Shown one piece after another: positions 9,247 to 18,349 of a stretch of DNA of 64,000 nt. The DNA comes from Hydractinia symbiolongicarpus (lineage: Eukaryota; Cnidaria; Hydrozoa; Anthoathecata; Hydractiniidae). The DNA is taken from assembly GCF_029227915.1 (NCBI RefSeq), contig NC_079884.1:1862001-1926000 (forward strand). Direction: 5' to 3'. A program made the translations under genes and the position numbers. Under the pieces are notes generated by a model. That model made no database searches and was not told where the DNA came from. It saw only the letters and a list, made by a program, of their open reading frames with translations. Numbering within the stretch: the first letter of the stretch is position 1; each line of letters starts with the position of its first letter.

Positions 9247-10382
9247 GTACGCATAAGGTGTACAATCAATTAAGAAGCAATCGAATTAGCACCAAATATT
9301 TAAAAGTTAATGTATTTTGTAATTTGAATTATACTGTACACTTTATGTTCCTTTGTTGCTCTCTTTTTTCTTTTTCCTGTTTTCAGGTACTATAATAAAC
9401 TTTCAAGTGGAAGACGTTAGCAAGTTTTTACAAATTCTACTGGAAGATATAATGTGGCAGTCATTTTAAATAAAAAAACAACCAGATAAGTAGCTCTTAT
9501 TAATTAATTTTATATTTAAATGTGTACTACATAAAGGCGGGACTGCCATTTTCATTATGAAACCACGCCCTTTTTAATTTCACATCTGTGTAAATTGTGA
9601 CATGATTATGAGATTGTACCACCAGTGAAATTTTTGCTAATTTTTTATATCAGTATTTTTCAGACTACTCTTTAACAGTGATTCAGGACGGCCAAACGAT
9701 ACATGTCATGTCATTTAATTTTTGGACTGCTTAATTCATAATGCAGTTACTTTAGTTCAAAAATTACCATTCTAGTTGTGAGCCATTTAGGAAAATTTTT
9801 AACACTAACAATGGTATCCATGACGCACCCTGACAGTGGTATCAGACATGAGAAATACGTGGAGGATGAGACATACGTGGAGGATTTATTTGGTAAGCAT
9901 ATGCTTTACAAGCTTATTTTTGAAATCGTAGCATTAAGGGTGGAGAGTGGTGGATGCTTAGTTCTAGCCTGTGTTACGAATTTGATTGTTCTAACTTCAT
10001 CATAATCCTCAAATAATTCCCCTTGCTTATATGAGTTGTTAGTATAGTATCTTACCGTTATAGGACCCTTCGTAGTGACAACAAGGTTGCAAAGTGAGAA
10101 CAATTATTAGAAGTTTGCGAGTATTGCAGTTAATAGACAAATTGAAGGTCTACTTTTACACAGAAGCCTAGTCACGTAGAATTCAAACCAAGATTTTATA
10201 TTACCTCTGGAGCTACTTACGTTAAACGTCTTCTGGATACGTATGGCCGTATATAGTAGGCGAGATATGTTGGTACATTTACTTGTTATACAAAACCAAT
10301 TGACACCGAATATTTCCTTCGATATTGTTTTGTTCCATAGCATAGATTATTTGTGACTTCAGTCAGTAAATTTTAGCTACCA
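9247..10382. other. Noncoding region, possible alternative first exon inside
   Basis: No gene is supported across this interval. The only item of note is a short ATG-initiated open piece at 9,811-9,892 ending in a good splice donor (G|GTAAG), described among the findings. It contains a small direct repeat coding for KYVED then TYVED. Confidence 0.35.
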
Positions 10383-10895
10383 TAAGGGAATTAATTTAGC
10401 AAGTTTTTGTCCATTTTGCGAAAATTCATTCTTCCTAAATTTTTCTTTTTGAAAAATGAATTTCACTACCTTATTCGTACTAATTTTCGCGTATTTGTGC
10501 GAAAAGTTAGTTCTTGCTCGATATTTAGTACACAAATTACGCAGAAAAATAATACGCGCGAAAATATAATTACAAAGCTTACGTAAAAGAAACGCGTCTA
10601 TATTTTTTCTTAGTATTTTTTGGGGAATTGAATTTGGGGCAAAAATTAATACGTGCGAAATACGTTAATATTATTATTGCACAAAAATTAATACGCGCAA
10701 AATAGATTTTTTTTTCCGCTGCGCGAAAATTAGTATCAATAAGATATTTTTTTTCCTTTTCAGTAGTTTTCGCTATTTAGTAGTTTTATTTCATGTCTTT
10801 TACATAAAAGATGATAAAAAAACAGTATAATTCAAGAAAAATAAATTTCTCACCAAAAATAAGACTTTCTAATTTCGCGAAAATTAATTCCCTTA
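10383..10895. mobile_element. MITE with perfect 15-bp terminal inverted repeats
   Basis: The left end TAAGGGAATTAATTT (10,383-10,397) is the exact reverse complement of the right end AAATTAATTCCCTTA (10,881-10,895). The interior holds many variants of GCGAAAATTAATACGCGCG in both orientations, so the whole element can fold back. No ORF is present. The target-site duplication is not evident; a TA or TTA duplication may be hidden within the palindromic ends. It is a non-autonomous DNA transposon of unknown superfamily. Confidence 0.65.
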
Positions 10896-11227
10896 AGATA
10901 TTATCTTTGTACAAAGTTGTATGGAGTGAATAATGAGTATATATATAGAAAATTGTTCTGAAGTATTTCATTATATTGTCTGCATCAGACAGTTAAGGGA
11001 CCGTTCACATTTTATGAATACCCAAATAAATATATATAAAATTGACTACTGTACTTTTTGTCCTTATGTAGCAACTTGTAAATCCTTTGACTATTTTTAA
11101 AATCCATTATAAAACATTTATAAATAATACCTCTTTTCTAATTGTCCGAAATTATATTGATAGTCTAGAAACAATGATTTGTGATATTTTGCAACTGATT
11201 TATTTGTATTTTTAGCAAATTGAAATA

Positions 11228-11776
11228 ATGTCACAAAACGAGATTGATGTTGAACTTGGTAAGTATATTATTGTCATTGTTATTATTAGTCTTAGTTATG
11301 AATAAAAAATTTATCAAAGAACTCATATTTTTTAGTTGCATTTTATGGTAAATTCATAACACATAGAATTACATATCCCGGATCACTGGGATATAGATCT
11401 TTTGGCCGGTGGATAAAGCAAGGTGGGGTCGAGTGGACAGATGACGATGATCCCACCAAAACGGCACCAGACGCAGAATTAAGTAAGATATCTCTTTTTA
11501 AATGTTCAAAATTTGTGTTAGGACCTAAAACTATGGTGTACTTCAGTCTTTTCTATGTATTTTATAGAATTAACCTTTTCATTGTGTTCTTTTCTAGCTA
11601 AAGTATGGACACAGTTCCTGGAGTACAGGCTGCGTCACAGTGGGTCTATGGACGCTGAGGCGTTTGGACGGTGGGTCCATAATGGAGGGAAGGAATTTAA
11701 GGGTCGTGGTGGAGGAAGGGGCCGAGGTGGAGGAAGAGGTCGCCGTGGAGGAAGAGGTCGTATGAGACCGTATTAA
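11228..11776 (+). CDS. Three-exon gene: FGRW-repeat protein with RGG tail
   Basis: The exons are 11,228-11,258, 11,336-11,482 and 11,598-11,776, with GT donors (GGTAAGT, AGTAAGA) and T-rich AG acceptors. Both introns are phase 1 and the joined frame is fully open: 118 residues, then TAA. Residues 17-44 and 66-93 align without gaps at 11 of 28 positions. They share F-x3-R, GS, FGRW and GG-x-E, so an ancestral unit of about 28 residues was duplicated. Residues 94-118 are an Arg/Gly tail with several RGG and RGRGG units, the type that binds RNA and is often arginine-methylated. There is no signal peptide or membrane segment. The family is not recognised and the RNA-related role is inferred from the tail alone. 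A MITE starts 32 bp after the stop. An upstream acceptor-like TTTTTAG at about 11,210 hints at a 5' UTR intron. Confidence 0.65.
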
Positions 11777-11807
11777 TGTTTTTATTTTTTTAATTTTAAT
11801 TATATAT

Positions 11808-12128
11808 AGGCATATTGGGGTGTTTACTTAAGAAATGTGCTGACTTAGCAAAAATTTGACTTTTGTTCATTTTTGAACATTGAATATCTCCTGAACAGCA
11901 AATCGTAAGATAGAAAACCATACCATTTTTCAAAACAGCTTTTTTTTCCTGTCAAATGATAGCATCGATTTTTTTTAAATTTTAACACAATAAAGGCTGA
12001 CACCAGCACAAAAATGTCAAATTTAGGCCTTTTTAGGTATAAAAGAGCTTATAACAGCTTAACAATAGCACCTCAAAAAGCGATTTGAGAATTTTTATAT
12101 TTAAACGTGGTCGTTCCCCAATATGCCT
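11808..12128. mobile_element. Short element with perfect 13-bp terminal inverted repeats
   Basis: AGGCATATTGGGG (11,808-11,820) and CCCCAATATGCCT (12,116-12,128) are exact reverse complements bounding 321 bp with no ORF. It is probably a MITE in the 3' flank of the RGG-tail gene and may lie within its 3' UTR. No clear target-site duplication was found. Confidence 0.55.
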
Positions 12129-13203
12129 GCAGTAATTAGATATAGATAGGTTTTATTTGTACGATATTACTAATAATTGTTCATAATATTAAATTACAAA
12201 ATCCTATTTATTCCTTTGAAAATGTAGATTGACATGGCAAGGGTCGGTTTAACACTCGTCCCTGGTAGAAACTCGATATCTTGAAAAAAGTAAATGCAAG
12301 GCAAACAAGAAAGCGGATTTTTGTCATATACGCCAAAATTTTAACAGCAAGCATTATTTCAATTAAAAATGAATAATAAAAAATCCAAACATCAAAGGAA
12401 ATTAAAATAAACAAGACGTATGATATACGTAAACAACCTCGCGGTAAAGTTTACAAAAAGCTGTCTATCAGATTGTGATTTCTGTTACGTAGTTAGACAC
12501 GACATATTTTGCTATTCAGATAGGCAATAATATTTGTTACACACTGCAGTTATTTTTCAAAATTGATTTGTGAGATCTTCTTAACGGAAAATTCCTCCAA
12601 ACTTCAAGTACACCCCCCCCCCCCAAAAAAAAAAGAACGGGTTATAAGAGAGTCACTCAGTGAGAAAAAGCAAAATAAAAAAATAAAGTACGAGTAAATC
12701 TTAATTGTTCGAAAAAGGAAATAGCTAGTTAAAAAATATATATTACCAGAACTGTCACAAACAGCAAACTAAATTAAAAACAATCCTGCGTACTTATGGC
12801 ACAGAGATAAAGAACGAGAAGGGAATCGGAAAATTTACGTTCTTTCGGAGTGTTTCCGAAATCATATTTCTCTATGTTGGCGTGTCATTAGCGTAGCGAA
12901 AAGAATTCCGTTCTCGTCATTATATAATTTGCCTTTCGCTTACATTTTAACCAAATTTTGTAAAATCGAAATATTTAATAAATTGATATGGTGGAGCGTC
13001 TTCGTTTCTTTCTTACTCAATGTGGAAATATTATTTTTCGCAGACTACTTTCCAGGCATTCGGGGAGACCTTAATTTTGCCTACATTCACTTTTGTAAAC
13101 TTTGGTGGAAACACCTTTACTTTACCAGTTAGTTAAATAATGCTTTTAAACACTTATCTTATCTGTTTAAAAAATAAAATTTTTTAACAGCAAAGAAAAA
13201 ATA
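12129..13203. other. AT-rich noncoding region
   Basis: No supported gene. There is a homopolymer pair (about 13 C then 10 A) at about 12,612-12,634, and a loose inverted repeat around 12,812-12,920 (GAGAAGGGAAT against the complement of ATTCCGTTCTC). Short open frames here have no coding character. Confidence 0.45.
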
Positions 13204-13880
13204 GTTACCAAGATGAGATTCGAACACACGACTACTCCCGTTTCGGTGCTCAGAGAGGCAAAAATTTCCATTCTTGTGGGACACATTTGCGTTTTAATAC
13301 AAGCTCACGATCTTGTAACAAGAAGCCGCTTGGCATTCAAGCTGGGAGATATCGGCTATTACGTCAATTTTTTGAAAACTCGCCACGTGCTTGACGAAAA
13401 GTATGCCGAAGTACATGTTTTTAGTAAAGTAAAAGTAAACAAAATCAATCTAAAAAAGAAAAATGCAAAATCTTTTTTGCACAAAAGCCTTTTTAAGGGG
13501 AAATAATGCATTCCTGACAAAACATAAAAAGGCTTGTACCTAATGAACGACAACTAAAATATATATTAGCTTTTCGTTGCTTTCTGAAAAAAAACATGTT
13601 TATCAGCTAGCTACTAGAAATTTCACTAATTTATCAAATAAACCAAGCGAACAAGATATATATTTCATGCCTTTTTCACTGCAATATGCAAGAAACATGA
13701 ACAATAATAACATTTCAAAAAGTGCGCTAACGGCTGCAAGCTAAAAAAACCAAGCACGAGAAATTACTTATAAATGCGTTGGATCGGAAAGGTTAGGTAA
13801 AATCAGGAGTTCGCCCAGCTAAACTTTTGCTTAAGCAGCACTGGGTCGCAACGGGCAGGGATTGCGAGTATATGAGCGCC

Positions 13881-14146
13881 TTGCCTACCCCTGCCTACCG
13901 ATTGCTCTTCCTGTTGCCTTTGCCTACCCTTCCCATGCCTTTTCTGGTGCCTGCATTTGCCTTTGCCTGTGCCTCCCATGCCTTGCCTACCCCCGCCTTG
14001 CTGATTCCTCTTACAACCCTTCCTATTCCTTTTCTGGTGCCTGCCTACTATGCCCTTGCCTGTGCCTTCCATGCCTTGCCTACCCCTGCCTTGCTGATTC
14101 CTCTTCCTGTTTCCTTGCCTGCCTTTGCCCTTTCCTTGCCGTGCTA
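13881..14146. repeat. TGCCT-rich low-complexity block, part 1
   Basis: This is a pyrimidine-rich tract built from degenerate TGCCT/TTGCC/CTACCC words. Larger units recur: a segment around TTTTCTGGTGCCTGC appears several times, and TTGCTGATTCCTCTTCCTGT at about 14,091 recurs 329 bp later. Two overlapping open frames cross it in different phases, as expected for a compositional artefact. Confidence 0.75.
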
Positions 14147-14280
14147 TTTGAGATATTGAATTTGAAATATTTGCACCTCAATATTTTCTATACTCCTGGA
14201 CTAATATGATACTTATCTTAGATATATTGAGTATACGCAATCTTTGAGTTGTAGGGGGGAGATTTTCTATTAAAGTCAGG
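14147..14280. mobile_element. Insertion splitting the TGCCT block; dispersed repeat copy 2
   Basis: An AT-rich segment of about 134 bp interrupts the pyrimidine-rich block. Its part at 14,205-14,260 resembles 471-526, downstream of the tRNA-like sequence. This suggests a dispersed SINE-like element inserted into the low-complexity DNA. Exact ends and a target duplication could not be fixed by eye. Confidence 0.4.
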
Positions 14281-14505
14281 CACCCCTCTGCCTTGCCGTT
14301 CCATTGCCTTGCCAGCACTGACCGTGCCTTTGCCTACCCTTCCTATGCCTTTTCTGGTGCCTGCCTACTATGCCCTTGCCTCCCATGCCTGTGCCTCCCA
14401 TGCCTTGCCTACCCCTGCCTTGCTGATTCCTCTTCCTGTTTCCTTGCCTGCCTTTGCCGTGTCCTTTCCTTGCCGTGCTTAATGCCTTTGCCTTGGCAAC
14501 CTCTC
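14281..14505. repeat. TGCCT-rich low-complexity block, part 2
   Basis: Same composition as part 1, with a 329-bp-offset copy of the TTGCTGATTCCTCTTCCTGT segment. It ends near 14,505, where ordinary AT-rich DNA resumes. Confidence 0.7.
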
Positions 14506-14779
14506 CGCAACACTTTCTATACTGGTTACATTTTGTGTAAATGTTATGTGGGAAAGGATGGTATGCAACTGAAAGGACTGATTTTTGTAGATTTAAACTT
14601 GATGTTTTCCAAACTATGGCTTTTTCATATTTTTGTATGAGCTTTTAAGGGAAAGACGATATTTAAAATTTGCAGGCCAACTTTTTGACATTTCAGAATA
14701 AAATACTGAGGGTTTTAAACATAATCACTTATAAGATGTACATATTTGAGATGCGTTATTTTTGACATTGTTATTATCC

Positions 14780-14880
14780 GTGTTGTGACTGTCAGTGTTG
14801 TAACTGTCGGTGTTCTTACTGTCGGTTTTGTGAGTATTGGTGTTGTGAATGTCGATGTTGTGAGTGTCGTTGTTGTAACT
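14780..14880 (+). repeat. 15-bp minisatellite, about 6.7 copies
   Basis: The unit is close to GTGTTGTGACTGTCG and is repeated with substitutions at a strict 15-bp period. Because the period is a multiple of three, one frame stays open as a Val-rich pentapeptide repeat (VVTVS/G-like) within 14,746-14,970. No start context, domain or splice structure supports a protein. Confidence 0.75.
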
Positions 14881-15097
14881 TTTTGTCAACTAGATTTTGC
14901 ACGTTGCATGCTGTTCTTTATTATTTTGTGTAAGATTTGTGTGGAGGATTTAATGCGATTTGACATTTGATATTTGGTGTAAAATTTTCAGAACATTTTT
15001 TTTTGTATATGCACTGCTGGCGTCAGCAAAACTTCTAAAGCAACCTATTTTTTCATTGGCCTTTTGCCTAAGCGGATTTTTTCACGGGCCTTATTGA

Positions 15098-15426
15098 CTA
15101 GTTTGTAATTAATGCCGTAAGGTCTATATCGTTGAAGAAAAGACATTTCCCTTCCACCCTAAACTTGTCGTAAGGTATAGCAATAGGCTTCCCCAGCGTC
15201 AGATCCCAACTAAGATATTTGTAAAGGTCGTCAACCTTTGATTTTAGTAGTTCTTGCCTCTGCTCTGAAAGGCCACCCCCGGAACACCCTGTTGTTCTCC
15301 CGACGTTGAAGGCCCTGGCGTTGCCGGAGGTTTTGGCGTTGATGGAAGTTTCTTTGTATCATCGGGTTTATCATCCGGACGGCCCTCATCCATAAGATCG
15401 TGATCAAATACTTTATTATTTGGCAT
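15098..15426 (-). pseudogene. Unidentified minus-strand gene with one frameshift
   Basis: The minus-strand ATG is at 15,426. The first about 50 residues are charged and then Pro/Thr/Ser-rich, including an acidic DDKPDD patch. A G5 run at about 15,271-15,275 breaks the frame: the original frame stops at 15,244, but the next frame continues for about 60 residues with good coding character (LLKSKVDDLYKYLSWDL and FRVEGKCLFFNDIDL), ending at TAG 15,098-15,100. A one-base indel in one gene of about 110 residues is the simplest reading. Its start is only 32 bp from a plus-strand ATG at 15,459, a tight divergent layout with a TATATAA stretch between them. Such packing suits a compact mobile or virus-like element more than host genes. 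Family not recognised. Confidence 0.45.
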
Positions 15427-15458
15427 TTATTTAAAGTTTTCCCCCTTATATAATAAAC

Positions 15459-15858
15459 ATGAGTAACGTATTTGGAACGACTCTAGACCCTTACGCAGAA
15501 ACAAAGCAGCTCTTCAGTATCAAGGGTAGAAAATAAAGGGTTCAAATTCGTCATGTACTCTCAACCATCAATCAAAATCAAGACCTGTACGTACAAATAA
15601 GGCAAAAGCCTGATGAAGAACTTACGCATTACGTTGGATGGCAACGAAGTACAGAATACTAGCGAATACAATATCCTGGCAGTGTACCAGGTTTTGTTAA
15701 AAACTTCGGAAAGCCATAATAAAGCGTTCTCGACTAAAACTATTTATAATAAAAAAAGAAGCGTTAATGACTTTAACAAATATAAAAGTCAATGGAATAC
15801 GCCTTTCCCGAATTTAAATTATCGATTACATCATCGGCATGAAAACGATACTTCTTAG
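15459..15858 (+). pseudogene. Unidentified plus-strand gene remnant, divergent partner
   Basis: ATG 15,459 opens a frame that begins MSNVFGTTLDPY and stops after 25 codons at 15,536. Coding-like stretches continue in other frames: about 15,550-15,650 (QDLYVQIRQKPDEEL) and 15,613-15,858 (ITLDGNEVQNTSEYNI and beyond). At least two frame changes would be needed to link them. The middle part vaguely recalls a multi-copy structural-protein-like family seen in cnidarian genomes, but I cannot name it. It lies head to head with the minus-strand remnant at 15,098-15,426, so both may derive from one compact element. Confidence 0.35.
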
Positions 15859-16084
15859 TAATCTTTGTAAACACTAAAAATACAACTGGTGAGTGTGATA
15901 CTTTTATGCGTTGTGAATGATCTTTTATTGTGTATTTTTTTAAAGGATTGCAGATTTTCCTTAACGAAACCACTTATAATGTATTTAAAAAACATACTTG
16001 TCTTGTAAAAGAAGAATATGTATTTGTGATGGCGAGTAGCAATCAGAAAGGTCAGCAAGAAATTTATCATAATTTAATCTATCC

Positions 16085-16445
16085 AGGTATATCAACCTCT
16101 CGACCTTGTAACTCTTGTTGCGTACTGTTATGCAAAAGTTCTACTCTTAATAAACCCAGAGTTAAACAGGCATTGGAATGTTTTCATTTCCATCGGATCC
16201 AAGTTTAAGAAAACAATGGGTTAGCATCATTTCAATATATCGTAGAAGGGGAGGTGTGATGTGTTCACAGTAAACAAGAACACAAAAGTATGCGAAGTCC
16301 ACTTTGAAGTACACTGTGAAAAATTAGGTTTTGGTTGTGAACGGAAAACATTAATCAATGGCTCTGTGCCATATATATTTACGTTCAAACAAAATAATAC
16401 AACACAAAAAAGGAAAAGTCCGAAAAAAGAGCACTTCCTGTAGTA
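16085..16445 (+). pseudogene. THAP-domain pseudogene
   Basis: The pieces of a THAP zinc finger (C2CH DNA-binding domain) are in order but in different frames. The first Cys pair with KSS lies at about 16,105-16,140, followed by FHFHR. In the next frame SDPSLRKQWVSII (about 16,195-16,235) is the conserved helix. A third piece from 16,261 reads VNKNTKVCEVHF, the C-x2-H ligand motif, and ends with a SVPYIFTF that matches the closing A-V-P-S-I-F signature. Two frameshifts and a stop break it. THAP domains occur in host factors and in P-element-like transposases; which one this was cannot be told, because no transposase region follows. The acidic stretch to about 16,540 may be its degraded continuation. 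Confidence 0.65.
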
Positions 16446-16965
16446 GTCGAAACAGATTCTGAAAGCACATATGAAAGTTTTTCATCTGTTTTTGCTGAGA
16501 TCACTGAAGAACAACCTGTTTTTTCCCTGATGAATTAGAAACTATCAAAACTGAGAAATTCAATGGTAAATGAAAAACTAATTGATGATACTATAAACAA
16601 CTTTACTGAACAGCTAGCTGTGTGTGTAATGTTGATTTAATTTACCCCAATCTTTTGGGATTAATACATGATTTACATCAATAAACTCATAGGGTTGTGT
16701 TTCGTATGTTTTGATTTATTTGAAGTATTTGATATATTAATATTAATAACAATCTTGATGGTATGTTCTAACGGTAGTAGTTTGTGTGACAATGTAGATC
16801 GAACAAGAAAGTTCGCATATTTAATGTTGTTTTTTCGTTTTCGCGTACTGTCAATACAATGAGCAAAACCAACCCGTTTGTCAACCATAAGCATATCTTC
16901 TTGCAGTTTTAATATTCTTGGAATTATATTTCACAAACTATCATTAATTCCAGGATCATATAACG
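16446..16965. other. AT-rich noncoding region
   Basis: It holds possible degraded THAP-gene sequence up to about 16,540. After that only short frames on both strands lack domain signals. A minus-strand frame at 16,673-16,894 has some coding character but no recognised family. Confidence 0.4.
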
Positions 16966-17315
16966 TTAGATGGATACCTTTTTGTCAGCATTACTTTTTA
17001 CAGGGCTGACCATAACTAAGTCTTTAAAAATTCTGATTTTACTTGGAGCAAATGTAGTTGTTGGTGTGAAAATGCTATCAGCAGATATGTATAGTTCATG
17101 CCTAAACTTTCTGCCACGGTCCAAAGTCTTAATAATTGCCACACCGTGCTGTGTACCACTATTTTGTCGATGCATTTCAATTTCTTTTATCGTGAACGGT
17201 GGCATTCCCTCCATGTTTTCCCTCACGCTTTTTCTTCAGTTTCATCGAAGACTAAATCTATATTTTCCTCAATTATTTTAAGCAAAATATCTCTCATAGT
17301 ATTGTCTTTCTCCAT
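16966..17315 (-). pseudogene. Minus-strand protein fragment, possibly SWIM/YqaJ-associated family
   Basis: A minus-strand ATG at 17,315 opens about 30 residues (ILLKIIEENIDLVFDETEE), then the frame shifts beside an A5 run near 17,233. The next frame runs from about 17,226 to 16,966 and includes PPFTIKEIEMHRQNSG and IKTLDRGRKFRHELYIS. From memory this resembles the N-terminal part of large invertebrate proteins that continue with a SWIM zinc finger and a YqaJ-type nuclease. The SWIM cysteines are absent here, so it is a fragment or an exon. It is convergent with the THAP remnant and divergent from the RT remnant to its right. Confidence 0.4.
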
Positions 17316-17340
17316 GTTTATATGAACGCGAATAATGTTT

Positions 17341-18030
17341 ACCAAGAGTTACCTCGTGTTCATGCACGCAATATTTTACAAAATATAAATTCGGGAAAGG
17401 TGTATTATGTAGTAAATCTGAACAAACTTTCAAAGAGACAGTTATTTGAAAAGGTTGATCGTAATAAAACGAGCAGCAGTTCTAAAGATTTCTGGTCAGC
17501 TTGTAAACCCTTTTTTAGCAACAATTGCATTTCAAATGAAGCTGTCTCTTTGATTGAAAATAAAATTGTTGTTCAGAATGAAAAAGAAGTTGCAGATATT
17601 TTTAACGATTATTTCACGAATGTTACGTCTTCTCCAGGCATTGTCAAGTGGAAAAATGATTATGTTTGCACTGCGTAATATCAGATCCTAGATAAGTATT
17701 CAGATCACCCGAGCATTAACAACATTAAGGATTTATATAATGACGGATCAAATTTTCTCATATTCACCCATGGGAGACTTATCAAGTCATTATGAGTATG
17801 AACCCAAAGAAAACAACTAGTGGTCAAATTTCAACTTAAGTTCTCCAATCTGTTGCTAGACTTTGTAGTGTTCCTCTGACTGATTGTATTAACACGTGTA
17901 TCCTAGAAGGCACTTTTCAAACGGAGCTAAAGTTAGCTAGTGTCATTCCTATTCATAAACAGGATGACACTACTTTAAAAAAAAAATTTTAGGCCCATTA
18001 GACTCATTCCAACCTTATCAATGAAATTTA
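17341..18030 (+). pseudogene. Non-LTR retrotransposon remnant (EN-RT linker and RT start)
   Basis: Residues KDFWSACKPFFSN, LIENKIVVQNEKEV and IFNDYFTN (about 17,480-17,625) are the typical stretch before the reverse-transcriptase domain in CR1/L2/Jockey-like elements. After a stop at 17,678, out-of-frame pieces continue. LASVIPIHKQDD (about 17,933-17,970) and RPIRLIPTLS (about 17,990-18,020) are the first RT motifs. The catalytic core is missing because the satellite array begins here. It is more decayed than the retrotransposon at 53.2 kb and from a different subfamily. Confidence 0.7.
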
Positions 18031-18349
18031 ACTTTTGAAACTGTCTCTATTTCTTTAGCGCGCGCTAACGGCTACGATTGGTCCCAAAGTACAAAATGAC
18101 TTACATATCTAAATTGTTTAATAAAGCGCTCCCACACCGCCCAGTGTACTCGCTGAGTTCCAGCAATCATGTCAAATGAAGAAGAATGTTATTTCTTGGA
18201 GTCCAACTGCCTCACTTATCACATTTATAAGGTCAAAGCCCACAATCAGTTCAATTAACTCCCACAGTCAATCGCTTCACTGTTACAAGCGATAAAACTT
18301 AGTATTATCGGAAAAATATCACTAAATACATGTTGGTACAAATATGTGA

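Noticed and set aside
12812-12920. Loose inverted repeat as a further MITE
   Set aside because: Only about 12 of 15 positions pair and there is no supporting structure or target duplication.
13204-13260. Reverse-strand tRNA-like B box (GTGTTCGAATCTC on the minus strand)
   Set aside because: No matching acceptor or anticodon stems were found. It may be a fragment of a tRNA-derived SINE but is too weak to annotate.
13827-14209. Overlapping open frames rich in Pro, Leu, Ala and Cys
   Set aside because: They arise from the TGCCT-rich tract in two phases at once, with no domain and no frame preference.
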